A stretch of 64,000 nt of DNA. Origin: Phanerochaete sordida. Lineage: Eukaryota > Basidiomycota > Agaricomycetes > Polyporales > Phanerochaetaceae. The translations under genes were made by a program, and so were the position numbers. The DNA lies in the NCBI GenBank assembly GCA_019973155.2, contig BPQB01000033.1, positions 124,001 through 188,000 of the forward strand, read 5' to 3'. The notes beneath the pieces are model-generated. The model was not told the origin of the DNA. It ran no database searches and saw only the letters and a program-made list of their open reading frames with translations. Numbering within the stretch: position 1 is the stretch's first letter; the number at the start of each line of letters is the position of its first letter. Shown here piece by piece: positions 34,315 through 46,372 of the stretch.

Positions 34315-36228
34315 TCAGCCGAACAGCGAGTCGTCGCTGCCGGAATTACCATCGTCTCTGGGTTCGTCCTCTTCGTGCGCCAGTATGGCACCAGCCGAAG
34401 CGATGATCGGCAAAGACGTAGCAGGAGGCGAGCGCGGCGCAGAGGGAGAGCAGTGCCGGGTTGCTGCAGGCATCGCGACCTTAGAGCTCTGTGCCGGCTG
34501 GCGGCCGTTGCTCGAAGGAACCACTGTAGTGCTGCACGAGCCCGTGTCGTCGTCGTCAGCCTCGGAGAGCTCGCCGGCAAGGAAGTCCTCTTCTTCGTCG
34601 TCGTCGTCGTCGGCCTCAGAGAGAGCGTCGGCGAGGAAGTCCTCCGGTTCTTCTTCGAAGTGAGACCCAGAGGCGACGTCCTGTGCACCAATCCTAGTGT
34701 CGTGCGCGGCAGTCCTTCGAACCGGTGCAGCATCTAGAGCCTTCCGGACGTCGACAGCGCCGTCGGTGTCCTGAGCGTCGTCGCTACCTTGCATCGCGGC
34801 TGCTAGGAAATCGACCTCGTCGTCATCTTCGCCGTTGTCGGGAAGCCTGTTCTTCTGGACGTTTGCCGCCTTCTTCGAGCTTAGAGTGTTGACCGACGGC
34901 GCACGAGCCGGAGTCGCAGAGGAACTGGCAGGCTGCCACGTCGAGATTGCCATGATCGGAGGCGGGACGTGCGCCGGAGTGCGAGCAGCAGCCTTCGTGG
35001 TTGTCTGAGGGTCCTTGGCCGGAGCGGCGGCCTTGCCCTTGCGCGACGTAGTTTTTGCCTTCGGCTTGGGCTTGGGCTTCGTCTCGGGTGCGGGGACAGC
35101 CACATCGGTAGTAGCGTCTTGAGACTTCTTGGCCTTCTTGGTCTTCTTAGGCTTTGGCGGCGGCGAGGCCGTGGCTTCCTGAGATGGGGGATCCTGCACT
35201 TTCTTTGCCTTCCCCTTCGAGACGCCTTTACCTTTCGAGGTCTTCGCTGGCGGAGCGGCCTCGGGTGGGGCAGTCGTAGCGGGTGGCATCGTCCGTGCTT
35301 CGGTGTAGTCAGTGGACAAATCCCAGCGAAGGCTCATATGAAGGCCACTGACCCTTCTTGCGTGATCCCTCAGCAGGCGTGGGCGAGGACCGTTTGCGAG
35401 GGTTGATGGTCTTGCACAGAGGCCGCTCTTCATCGCTGTCCGACGAGATCTCGATGACCTCCGCTAGCAGCCAGACACCGCCAGCTCAGAGCAAATGGAA
35501 CGACCCGGCAGCAAAGAGGACTCACGCTCTTCGGCCGCCGGCCGCTTTCCGGTGGCCTGTGGCCGTGCGCCAGCCGGGGCGCCGACTTGAGGGCGAGCTG
35601 TCGGGTCGTGCTGGAGGGCGTGGAGGCCCGTGGCCACAGTTCGGTGCGCCGGCTGATCACCAGAAGGACCAGCGACCGACTCGTACGTCGCATGTACCAG
35701 ACTGGGCATAGCCGCTGGAGAGGTGTTTAGTTCGCGCCACTAGGGTCGGCCGACTTTACACGCACGAAATTGTGGCTTGTGCACAGTGGCCTGGGCGAGC
35801 TTCGAGGAACCCGCCACAGGAGACTTTACTATCCCCTGCACATTCTGCGAGGGCTCCCGCAGCAGCCGTTCGGGGGCCTTTCCTTTTCTCTTTCGCTGAG
35901 CCTTCGCCTTCACATCACGCTGAGCATCACGTCTGAGCTGCTCCTCGAGGGCCTCTGCTTCCTTCTGCTTCTCGCCCATCAGAGACCCGAGGTGCTGCCA
36001 TTGCGACCCCTTGCCGCGGTTGAATGCGGCCCTCGCGTCGTCTTCGTTCTTATATTGGTGGTACACCACGGGCTTGGGTGGCCTGCGGGGAGTGTCCTTG
36101 TGCTTCGCACGCACACGGGCCGGTTTTGTGCCCGCAGGACCACCTGCCTTTGCGATCGCGGCCGGCGCGTTCTCCGCCGGTTGCTTGTTCTGCTTGCTCG
36201 AGGAAGCCTCCGCGTTTGACTTCGGCAT
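34315..36228 (-). CDS. low-complexity nuclear-type protein with DFLA acidic repeats
   Basis: Exons (minus) 35766-36228, 35526-35714, 35353-35463 and 34315-35297 give an intact 581-residue frame. The family is not recognised. The N-terminal part is Lys/Ala-rich with one more ordered stretch, KPVVYHQYKNEDDARAAFNR, and HLGSLMGEKQKEAEALEEQL. Exon 3 reads PEVIEISSDSDEE, which resembles a SUMO-interacting motif (VIEI followed by acidic/Ser). The centre is KPKKTKKAKK-type basic repeats. The C-terminal part holds three related acidic segments: EVDFLAAAMQGSDDAQD, EDFLADALSEADDDD and EDFLAGELSEADDDD. No enzyme domain or membrane segment is seen. The composition suggests a chromatin- or nucleolus-associated scaffold, by inference only. 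Confidence 0.75.
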
Positions 36229-39200
36229 CTACATCGCGCCATACATCGTCATCGCCAAATAGGCCAGAGCCGAGGCAGTACGGACCTTGGGCTGTGTGGA
36301 CAGATCGTCGTATTGTGCGGGGTGGGGTGGTGAGATTTGACAGACAAAAGCAAGGTCAAAGGGTACGGCGGCCCGCGGCTTGGGGTTTAACGGAGAGGGA
36401 GCGCAAACATTCGCACGCTTGTTTGGCTGTGGCCACTTCGTTCGAAAGGGGAGGTGGCGTGCGCGCGCGTGGCGTCGCGCGTACAGCGGCAGCTCGAGAA
36501 TGCACGAACCCGATCAGTGCAAAACTCTAGGCGGAGGGATACATCAGCGTCACGTCTCGACGTAGCAAGAATAATTATACCGGGCGTTATCTGTCGTCTC
36601 TGCCTTCATCGTGCTCGTCAGGACTTCGCTGCGACGTCGCTTAGTTCTGCAATTCACAGCTTGATGCCTGTGAGCTGCTGCGACCTTAGCGATGGCATAC
36701 TTGCCGCATTCCAAAGCTGCAACCGTGTCAGTATGACCATGCTAATGATGCTACTCATGCACAGTGACCCGCGAGGCGAGCTCGGAGAACATCTGTGCTG
36801 AAAGCACCACTCCAGTCTGACGCTGCCGTGTGTCCCCTCCTTCTGAAGCAAAACTAGCGCAAAGCTTTCGTGCCAGCCAGCAATAAACTATCCGACATCA
36901 CTCACTGCACGCATCACTTTGCCCGCAATCTCAGTTCGGCTTGCTTTTCGAGGCAAGTTGCAACTTGCCTCGAAAAGCAAGCAGAAAAATATGTGCGCTG
37001 CTCCCAGCCACGCAACTTCACTAGGTGACTGTGTGGATGAGATACTATCAACAATTTGCACGTCCATAGTCTTCAAAATACTTCCCATGATTTCAAGCGA
37101 GCAGCTTTTTGTTTCGACAGAGAGCGACGGGCGTGCCAGCGCGACCGCGCGCTAAGTAGCCGCCCGCGTCTTGAGTGCGGGCGCCGAAACAGGCAAGTGC
37201 TGTAGAACGACCTCGCGCAGACGCCACATTCAGTAGAAGAGTCTCGGCTTGTACGGGCGCGCGGAACGGTCGCAGGGTGCCGCGTGACCCTGCACGAGTC
37301 GCGGGAAGGTTGTATGTAACAACTACACAGTATTGGAAAGCACCATGCCAGCCGTCAGCGAGATAGCTGGGGAGGTTGATCGTGGGACCGTCTCCGCGGA
37401 CAAACCTGTCTGGAACATCTCGTCGAGCGTGCTGTCAGCAGCTCGAAGCCGCCCGAGAGGAGGGAGATACCTGTGGCTGAGGGTGACCAACGCTCTGCAA
37501 GTTGGCGCGGAAACGTCGCTCATTCTGTGGGTGCAGCGGTACTACTGGAACACAGCATGTGATCAACAGGCGATCAGATGGATGGCAAGCTTGTCCGTGA
37601 GATTACTGCGGCCGATAGACTGTGGGCGCAGACACTGGACGCCGGCGTTCACGTCGGTAGCACTGCGCTGAATTGCGCTCCGTAGGATGAAGAGCTTGTT
37701 CGACGTCTCGGGCGAGGTAGGTATGCTAGGTACATTGCAACGCTCGTGTGACTACAACGGAGGCGGGCTATGAAGCGGAATAAGTTCGTAATGGCGCGCA
37801 ATCTGAGGGTGTTATACGGGCACGATGGCGGTGGAGCGTGCATCATCGGTCTACAGAGCAATAAGCGGGGAGGACGACGTGGGGCGGATAGTGCCTACAT
37901 CAGCATCTTTGTATGACTACCCATGGTGGCTGCTCATCCACCGAGACTACGCTGAGACGACGTCAGTATGAGCCACGGTGTGAGTCAGCGTAGGGTTCAC
38001 CTCGTCATGACGGCCCTCGACGATGAGCAAAAGCTCTTATACGGATACCCTCGGAAGGGTGGGCGGCCGCAAGGAAGAGACGACAGAGGCCCGTGGGCCT
38101 TGGATGTTGGTGTATCGTCATCGTTGGGGCGACTCGTATAGCGCTGCTGGGGCTGGGAAAGCGGGGAATTTTGCGCAGAGGGCTGCGATGCGTTACGGCA
38201 CCCGCCCGCGGGCAGCTTATATACGCCCTGAGCACTAGATGGAGGTAGTCAAATTGCAGGGTTTCTGCCCCTTCTGCCGCAACGTGTGTCCTTCTCCCAT
38301 AGGAAGCACCCCGCACGTCAAGCAGCTGTCTGATCGAGTCCCGCCGAGAACGGGTCGACGAATGCTGGACGCCAGAGGCACGCCCCGCACCCGCATCCTG
38401 CCCGCGCGCACCCGCGCGCTGTCGCAGGGCGTGGCGGCGCCGCACGCAGCGCCCCCGGGGCCGCCGCGCACAGGGCAACCTTAACGCGAATCGCGCACGC
38501 ACATCGCGCCGCGGGCGATTGGCTCTTGGCCGCCGTGCGCGCGGGCGGCCCACGCGATCGGGGCGAACGCTAATGGGAGAGTTTTCGCGCATCTGCGGGC
38601 GGCCGCCCGGGGCGGGCGCGCGGAGATTCAGCGTGTCTGCGCGCCGCGCGATGCGGCAATAAACGCATCCCAGTGTGCTGCAGGGCCGGGCACGAGGCGC
38701 GGCGTGCCCGCTCGAGGCTGCGCCAGCGGGCGCCCCGCCGACGCGGGCAAGTCAAGTGCCCAGCCTGGGTAGGGCCGCGGACGCGCGCAGATCAGACGAA
38801 GGCCGGTTGCCGTGCACGATCTCTGTACGCGAAGGCTTCCGAGGCGTGCGCATTTCATCGTCTCCCACGGTAAATTAACCCGGCTGGTTGCGCTGGAGCG
38901 GGGAACTTACTCTAACGCGGAGGAGCAACGAGCACAGACGTCAGCGAACCACGAGGAATTTCGGATCCATTTCATGAACGGTGCGCACTGGAAGAGGGAA
39001 ATTGCCAGATTGGATCGCACATGCCATGCACGGAAATGGCTATTGGTAGTGGCACCGTCCCAGGCCAACCCACTGCAAACTCCAGGCTGCCCTCACCTCC
39101 GCGGTGATTTGCACGAGGCAGGACTTGTGACCGCTGCGGGTCTGTCCAAGTCGCGCACCGCGCATGCCGTCTCGGTTTGAACCGTCACGAGGGGGCAAGT

Positions 39201-39961
39201 TGTGTACTATGACGGTGCTCGCCGCTAGTGCCGCAATTATGTCCGCTAAATGCACGCAGCAGGCAAGTTTGAAAGTCTATTGATCGCCTGGCGTTTTCGA
39301 CAGGCCGTTCTCCACGTACCCTGAGACCTAGATCAACTTTGAAGTTAGCAGAGCTTGGGAACTTTGCGAATGACCGGTAATTCACTGCACCATTTTACAC
39401 CTTGGCCTGTGCCCCCGACGTCGATAAGCTGGCCTAGCCAGACACAGCGAGAACATACGGACCAGTGACAAGCGGGACTTTGGCCAGGACTCGTGCGCTT
39501 CGTGAGTGCCGTGCCACGCATGAAAGGGGTCTGATATTGGTGTCGAGAACGTGCGTGTAGTTGGAGCATTCGGTGGTGCGAACTGAGGGTAATTGCTTGC
39601 GAACGAGGCGAGAGGCGGGGAGGCTGAGACTGTTCTCGCGTAGTCATCTGACTGGCACCGTTCATTTCTGTGTCGGTCACATCTGATCCATGGCAGCAAG
39701 TGCTAGCGAGCAGGGACTGCCGTAGGCATGCTCCGTTCGACGTGGAGTCCATTACTACCAGACAGGAATGACGTCTCGTACAACCCGAGACGGGCTAGCA
39801 TATTCCTGTGCAACTCGTCAATATTGCGAGTCACCTTTGAGCATGCACCGAAGCGATTGGTTGTTACATGCTCACAGCGACCGGGTAAATCTCACGTCAG
39901 ACCTGGCGTCCAGCGTGCCGGCGCTCCCAAAGATCGGCAGAGCGCGACTCACCGATCAGAA
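36229..39961. other. 3.7-kb gene-poor region
   Basis: The largest non-coding stretch of the window. Open frames such as 37333-37671 (+) and 38005-38592 (-) show no recognised domain or consistent splice structure. It includes the perfect 44-bp palindrome (36939-36982), a GC-rich island at about 38380-38780 and TATATA near 38218. It may be heterochromatic or the remains of a decayed element; no terminal repeats or target-site duplication were found. Confidence 0.5.
36939..36982. repeat. perfect 44-bp palindrome without spacer
   Basis: The left arm 36939-36960 (starts GCTTGCTTTTCGAGG) is the exact reverse complement of the right arm 36961-36982 (ends CCTCGAAAAGCAAGC). All 22 base pairs match and the centre is TTGCAA. 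The next flanking pair (G and A) does not match. Confidence 0.85.
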
Positions 39962-40841
39962 CTAGCTCTCGGACGTGTCCATGGGATCGTCGTGCGGACG
40001 AGGCGTGTCCGCGCCCGGCTCCGCGCCGTCGTCGCGCGCCTTGCCCTTCGCCTTGCGCCCGCCGCGCCGGCGCACGGGCTGCTCGTCTGCGGCCGGGTCG
40101 TTGCCGACGACTTGCTCGACAGTGCGCGGCCGGTGCTTCTTGGACGCGGCGGCCGTCGAGCCCCCGGGCGGCCCTGCGCCCTTCTCGCGGAGCTCCACCT
40201 CCCGGAACGCGATGCGCTTCTCGGTGTTCGCGACGTGCACGAGCCCGCGCTTCGTCCGGCCCTGGCAGTCGTCTGTGTGCGGAGATGAGCGTGTGGTTCG
40301 TGGAGGCGGCAGCAGTGTGGAGGCTGGTGGACGCGGGCCCTTGCTCGTGCGTCGCTTTCCGAGCAGCAAGCAAAGGCTCCAAGCAGGGGAGGAGCCGCTT
40401 CAAGACGTGACTTTGGAGCTGCACTTTGAGGAGACATATGTGACAGCTGAAGAAGTCCCGACCAATGTATGGCTGTGGATACAATGCCGTACGACGTACC
40501 TGGTGCGTCAGTGAAGAGCAGCTCAGTGCCCAGCGTGGTCTGATGCTTGCCCTTGAATATTGTGCCGGACAGCTGCAGATACGGGTTCGGTGTGTCCAGA
40601 CCCTGCAGTACCAATGAGATAACGTTGTACTCCGAGCCATCGTAACACTCACGAGCAGCCTGTATGCAGACGAGCTAGGCACGAGGGTGGGTTCGACGAC
40701 CCCGAGGTCGACCGTGACGTATTCGACGTCCTCGATGACATTCCCGCTCTCGTCCCTCTCGTACTCGTCGTCGTCGCCGAACTGGTCAACCCATCTGTGG
40801 CCTGGAATGAGCGTCGCGGTGTCCGTCGAGGCGTCCGACAT
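39962..40841 (-). CDS. TFIIIC triple-barrel subunit (tau55/TFC7, Sfc7 type)
   Basis: Exons (minus) 40653-40841, 40500-40602 and 39962-40272 give an intact 200-residue protein. EYVTVDLGVVEPTLVPSSS and LLGLDTPNPYLQLSGTIFKG followed by TTLGTELLF are the signature of the TFIIIC subunit-6 triple-barrel domain. TFIIIC binds A and B boxes and recruits TFIIIB to tRNA and 5S genes for RNA polymerase III; this subunit pairs with the large tau95 partner. The C-terminal half (KHRPRTVEQVVGND, then RRRGGRKAKGKAR) is basic and disordered. The start is 110 nt from the divergent MRM2 start, implying a shared promoter. Confidence 0.87.
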
Positions 40842-40951
40842 GGTGGCGGGGAGCGAGATCCAGATCGGCGCCGCGCTTCACATCCGCGGACGGGGCGCTT
40901 GGGCGTCTACAAATCTTCCCCTCCTCCGTCGCCGCCTCCGCTCGTCCTGCG
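40842..40951. promoter_or_regulatory. 110-bp bidirectional promoter (TFIIIC subunit / MRM2)
   Basis: The only DNA between the divergent start codons at 40841 (-) and 40952 (+). No TATA box is evident. It must hold both 5' UTRs and core promoters. Confidence 0.6.
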
Positions 40952-41937
40952 ATGTCCTTCTCCGCCAGCGCAGTGCGGCATGCGTCCAAGATGAACCCAT
41001 CATCGCGCGCGTGGCTCGCGCGGCAGTTCAGCGACCCGTTCGTGAAGCAGCGGCTCGCGCACCCGGGGCAGTACCGCGCGCGGAGCGCGTTCAAGCTGCT
41101 CGAGCTCGACGCGCACTACCGCTTCCTCGCGCGGCCTGACGTGCGCGCCGTCGTCGACCTCGGCGCCGCGCCCGGCGGCTGGAGCCAGGTCGTCGCGGGC
41201 AAGCTCGGCTGGTCGCTCGACGCCGTGCTCCCCGCCGCGCGCACGCTCCGCCTCACCGAGGCGCAGCGCCAGGACGAGGCCCTCGAGGGCTTCGGGCTCG
41301 CGCGCGGCGCGCGCGAGGCGTCGTACGGCTCGTGGAGCCAGCCCGGCGCGCCGATCCGCGACGACGAGGACCCCCTCGCGTACCTCAACGCCGAGCCCGA
41401 GGCCCCGCCGAAGGGCCGCGGCGTCATCGTCGCGGTCGACCTCCTCCCGATGCAACTGATCCCTGGCGTGAAGTCCCTGAAGGCCGACTTCCTCCTGCCC
41501 GAGACGCACGAGCTCATTGAGGGCATCCTGGTGTCGTCTGGCATCCCAAGCGGCAGGGGCGGCATGGTCGATATCGTGCTCTCGGACATGGCCGCCAACT
41601 TCTCCGGCAACTCTACGGCAGACATCGAGTCGAGCCTCCAGATATGCCAGTCGGTGCTGCAGTTCACGAAGCGCCACTTGCGCTCGGAGAGGGAGATAGG
41701 CAGGAAGAAGGGAGGGGTCCTTGTGTGCGTACGCCTGCAGTGTCACCCATCCGCCCACAACTGACAATAGGACGCAGCCTGAAGCATTTCCAGCATCCGC
41801 TGCTACAGCAGTTCAGAGAAGAAGAACTCCAGCCTCGATTCCAGTCGGTTATCTACCACAAGCCCAAGTCGAGCCGAGGCGAGTCTAGCGAGGGCTATTG
41901 GGTCTGCATGGGCTGGCACGGGGGCCATCGCTGGTGA
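40952..41937 (+). CDS. MRM2: mitochondrial 21S rRNA 2'-O-methyltransferase, FtsJ/RrmJ family
   Basis: Two exons, 40952-41724 and 41778-41937, give 310 residues. SRAWLARQFSDPFVKQRL and YRARSAFKLLELDAHYRFL are the FtsJ N-terminal block with the first catalytic Lys (K in SAFKL). VVDLGAAPGGWSQV is the SAM-binding loop. VIVAVDLLPM, DIVLSDMAANFSG (catalytic Asp) and the C-terminal YHKPKSSRGESSEGYWVCMG (catalytic Lys and Glu) complete the K-D-K-E tetrad layout. The enzyme methylates a conserved uridine of the mitochondrial large rRNA. A Ser/Ala/Arg N-terminus (MSFSASAVRHASK) fits mitochondrial import. An insert at about residues 100-150 (VLPAARTLRLTEAQRQD onward) separates motif I from motif II and is longer than in bacterial RrmJ. 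Confidence 0.93.
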
Positions 41938-42398
41938 TTCCGTCGTCTTTCATTCTCACGGGACTTGCGACATCTGCGAACCCTCTCCAACATATTGCGA
42001 CCGTCCACACAGCCCGTTCGGGAGGCCAAAGGCTGCGACATCTATACGCGACCGCATATCGCGTCCTCTCGAGGGCAGAGGTGAAACTCCCACCCTGTCA
42101 TCGGTGGTCGGACGACGGAGCTCTCCCGTGGGAGGTATTTTGGCGCCTACCTGGGCTCGACAACAGCGACGGTGGCGATGCCCTTTCACACATGACCTCC
42201 AAATTCGCCTCTTGGGTCATGAAATGCGTATACTCGTTATTCAGGATCATGCTACAAGAAGCTACAACATGCGCGCTGTCCGGCGTGCAGGCAAGGCGCT
42301 GTCGCAGCGATGCCGCGCTGCCACTGGTGGGACCAGCTCTGTAGAGGCTAGGGGAGTGTAGGTTGTTGAGGTGTCCGAGCTGCAGCGGAGGTGCAGGC
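41938..42398. other. convergent 3' intergenic region
   Basis: 461 nt between the MRM2 and histone H4 stop codons. No gene or notable element seen. Confidence 0.6.
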
Positions 42399-43005
<607 letters not shown>

Positions 43006-44187
43006 TTACTGAGAGTTGAGACTGCGGGAGAAGTTGGGCGACGGGGCGCGTTGGTGGTGGTTGGAGACAAGCTGCTGTCGGTGACCGCGGGCGAGATGCG
43101 TTGAGCTGCACGTGCCGGAGGCGCGGTTTGCTTAACCGAATACAAAAGGGTAACAAGCAAAATGAAAGGGGCTTGAAATGAGTTGAAGCCAAGTAAGGAT
43201 ACAATACCAAGCGATAATGAATAGGGCGTGACGTAGCGCCAGCGCGCGACCCTGCTCTACACTACCATGTCTGTCCAACTGCTTTGTCTGTATACCCTCC
43301 TTTCGCACCGAATGCAGTGGCTTTACGCACTCCCCGTCGTCCTCTAGCTTCATCTTACGACAAGAGTCATTGAACCTAGTCCTACCCGACGCGCGGACGT
43401 CAGCTCGGCTCTGCAGCCGCGAGTGACCGAGAGCGGGCTGGAGAAGACAGGAAGCCCGCGCTGGTACGATTTCCCTATCGCACACGTTGGGCCCGCGGAA
43501 ACGTGCGCAGCAGGGCGGCTGACCGTGCTGAGAACTGTAGTGCTCAGAAATTACGATCTACGGCGGGGCGGGGTCGCCACCCGGCCGCGATGCCCTTGCT
43601 TGAGCAGCACATGCCCTTCTAGTGTCTCGGGAAATAGCCCAGTGTAGTCAGCATCGATGCTGGTCGCCGCCAAGGAGCACAAGGGGCCCATGTTTTGTGC
43701 TTTGTCAGGCTACCGTGAGTGCGATGACCATGGGTGACTTCATTGCTCGCATTGTGCAGACCACAGGTTTATCGCGGTGCTTCAGTTGCTGCACCGCCGC
43801 GGTGAGCTGGGCTGGATGCATCGGGCAGCTGCGTCGTCGGCGAAGGCGCTGCTGTCGGTCACCGCCCTGCGGCCGCGGGACGCGTTGTGGATGCCCGTGT
43901 ACGCGCTTCGCCGCGGTCTGGAGCGAAAGGCGGACGCGCTTTTGCGCGTAAAGCTGCCGTAAACGGGCATGGCGAAAAAACGCCGATTGGCCCACCGGGG
44001 GTCCGGCGGGCGGGACTGTGCCCGATCGCGCGAGTGACTCCTTTTCCGGCTGCGCGCGGACCAATCAGCGTGGGCTGAAAATGCTCTGCCGGTGGGGAAG
44101 ATGGGTTCTGGAATGCTCGTCGCGCCTTGAGGCTCATTTGTAATCCACAGCCAGAGACGAACAAAGAGCCCGGCCGCGAACACGTCT

Positions 44188-44194
44188 TATAAAA
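44188..44194 (+). promoter_or_regulatory. TATA box (distal) of MFS transporter 1
   Basis: TATAAAA in CTTATAAAACGC, 199 nt before ATG 44387. Confidence 0.5.
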
Positions 44195-44273
44195 CGCGGT
44201 CTCGCTCCCCCACAGTTCTGACTATCAGTCAGCAGGTACGCTTTCCCCTGCCCATCCGAGACTCTCGCAAGCT

Positions 44274-44280
44274 TATAAAA
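44274..44280 (+). promoter_or_regulatory. TATA box (proximal) of MFS transporter 1
   Basis: TATAAAA in GCTTATAAAATCC, 113 nt before ATG 44387. With the distal copy this suggests two start-site clusters. Confidence 0.5.
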
Positions 44281-44301
44281 TCCGTCTTCCCAGTGACGGC
44301 G

Positions 44302-44362
44302 GTCTCGTCTCTTTCCCCTCTCTCTTCTTCTTTCTTTCTCTTCGGTTTCTTTTCTGTCTTTT
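44302..44362 (+). promoter_or_regulatory. pyrimidine-rich leader
   Basis: A nearly pure C/T run between the proximal TATA box and the MFS start codon. CT tracts at this place mark transcription starts of strongly expressed fungal genes. Confidence 0.4.
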
Positions 44363-44386
44363 ACGTTTCTCACGACAGTCGCTGCA

Positions 44387-46372
44387 ATGCTTGCACCACC
44401 GAAAGCCGCAAACGAGCTTGCGCTCTCGCCCGCACAGACCCTTGTCGACGGCAAGATCCCCCAGCGGTACTCGGTTGCGCGCCGCTACTTCCTCCTCATC
44501 ATCTTCTGCCTGGCTCAGTTCCTCGATGCCTTCAACAACTCGTCTCTCTTCTCCGCGATTCCCTCGCTGGTCGTCAGCCTTGACATGACCACGGGCGACT
44601 CTACATGGCTCATCAGCGCGTTCCAGCTGACATTTGCCTCGTTCCTGCTCATCGTAAGTTTCCGCGTTATCTCGCCACGCGCCGTATCTCTCATGCTGAC
44701 TACGGCCTGCAGAGCGGTCGGATCAGTGATGTCTACAACCCAAGTATGTTTCCTGCTGAATTCCGTGCCGTGAGCAGAGCTAACCTTGTCTAAAGAATAT
44801 GCCTTCGCCGTGGGCGCCGTCCTGCTCGGCTGCATTTCGATCGGTGCTGGCTTTGTGCGCGATAAAATCACGCTCATCGTCCTTCGGGCCTTGAGTGGTA
44901 TCGGTAAGAGCGGCCGCAAAATACATGCAGTGCCCGCGCTGACATCCCTGCGCTCTAGCGGCGTCGCTGACGATCCCCTCGGCCCTGACGCTTCTGGTCG
45001 AAGTCTTCCCTGACCCAAACGAGCAGTCTCGTACGTAGCGCCCCTGCACGATCCAGAGACAGCGTGCTCACACCGGCCTCGTACCGCAGGTGCCATCGGC
45101 GTTTTCGGCGGATGTGGCGCCATCGGCAACGTCCTCGGCCTCATCATCGGCGCCATCTTCGTGCAGTTCGCGAGTTGGCCGTGGGTCTTCTGGTTCGTCG
45201 CGATCCTTGCGATTCCCATCGGCGGCCTGTGCATGTGGCTCGCGCCGACGCCGCACCGCGGCATCGACGAGCCGCAGTCGCAGCGCTGGAAGCAGCTTGA
45301 CCTCGGCGGCGTCTCGATCCTCACCGCCGCGCTCATCCTGTTTATCTTCGCGATCACGTCCGGCTCGACCGTCGGCTGGGCCTCCGCGGAGGTCCTCGCG
45401 CCCCTCGTCATCTCTGTCTTTGGTGTCGCCGGCTTCTTCATCTACGAGACGCGGATCCCCGCCAGCACTGCTGCTGTGTAAGCACTTCTTGCCGCCCCTG
45501 GTATGCGTGGTGCTCACCCCTCTCGTAGGCCGCCCGCCACATGGTTCCTGAAGAACTTCTCTGTCCTGTTCGGCATGGCGCTGCTTCCTTTCCTGTGGTG
45601 GACGACGATCTTCACCATCATCACGGCGTTGTGGCAGGAGGTCTACAAGTGGTCCGTCATCTCGGTCGCGCTGCGCATGATCCCCATCGGCGTGCTCGCG
45701 TTCGCCGCGAGCTTCAGCGGGCCGATCTCGAACCGCATCAGCCCCAAGTACGTGCTGCTCTTCGCGCAGGCCCTCGTGGTCGTCGCGACGGTGCTGCTCG
45801 CGACGGCGGACGCGCCGGACAAGTACTTCTCGCACGTGCTCCCCGCGTTCATCCTCGGCAGCGGCGGCGCGATGCTCTGGTACACGCACACGAACATCGC
45901 GATCTTCCGCACGTCGCCCGCGAGCATGGCCGGCACCGTCGGCGCGATCTTCAACGGCGCGCTCCAGCTCGGCTCCGCCGTCGGCATCGCCGCCGTCAGC
46001 AGCATCGAGAGCAGCGTCGAGGCGCGGAGCGGCGACCCCGCCGGCTACGCCGGCCGCGCGGCCGCGTTCTGGTTCCTGCTCGCGATCGTCGGCATCGAGG
46101 TCGTCGCGCTCCTCGTCTTCTATCGCACCGAGCCCGAGCACCGCGCCGAGCCCGCGGACGTCGAGAAGGCGAAGGCGGGCGCGCAGCCCGCGGCAGAGGA
46201 GCAGAAGCTCGACGTGCCCTCGACCGAGCCCGCTGCTGCGGACGGCAAGATCTTCTCCGAGAAGGTCGAAGACGTGCGCGAGGAGGCGCGCTTGTCCGAG
46301 CAGCACGTACTCGCGTACGACGAGAAGAGCCTTCAAGACGAGATTCGCGAGGAGCCGGTGAAGCAGGTGTAA
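44387..46372 (+). CDS. MFS transporter 1, DHA2-like 14-helix exporter
   Basis: Six exons, 44387-44653, 44713-44743, 44796-44903, 44959-45030, 45090-45477 and 45529-46372, give 569 residues. The first helix reads FLLIIFCLAQFLDAFNNSS, followed by the loop SLDMTTGDSTWLISAFQLTF, and SGRISDVYNPK is the motif-A loop between helices 2 and 3. VFGGCGAIGNVLGLIIG is the antiporter motif C. TWFLKNFSVLFGMALLPFLW starts the second half. Fourteen hydrophobic segments fit the DHA2 drug:H+ antiporter group, plasma-membrane exporters of toxins and metabolites. The ~90-residue C-terminal tail is acidic and Lys-rich. It is a tandem paralogue of the gene at 48456-50411 with the same intron phases. Substrate unknown; export of the product of the neighbouring NRPS-like enzyme is an inference. 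Confidence 0.92.

Noticed and set aside
37650..38008. Possible intron-rich minus-strand gene starting MTSVVSVDEQPPW at 38008
   Set aside because: Three GT-AG joins in a row keep the frame open (giving TDDARSTAIVPPASVVV), but the chain ends without a convincing continuation, codon bias is weak and no family is recognised.
45068..46336. 422-codon minus-strand frame opposite MFS transporter 1
   Set aside because: Antisense shadow of a GC-rich coding exon, composed of Arg/Asp/Glu/Gly repeats; a similar shadow occurs opposite transporter 2.
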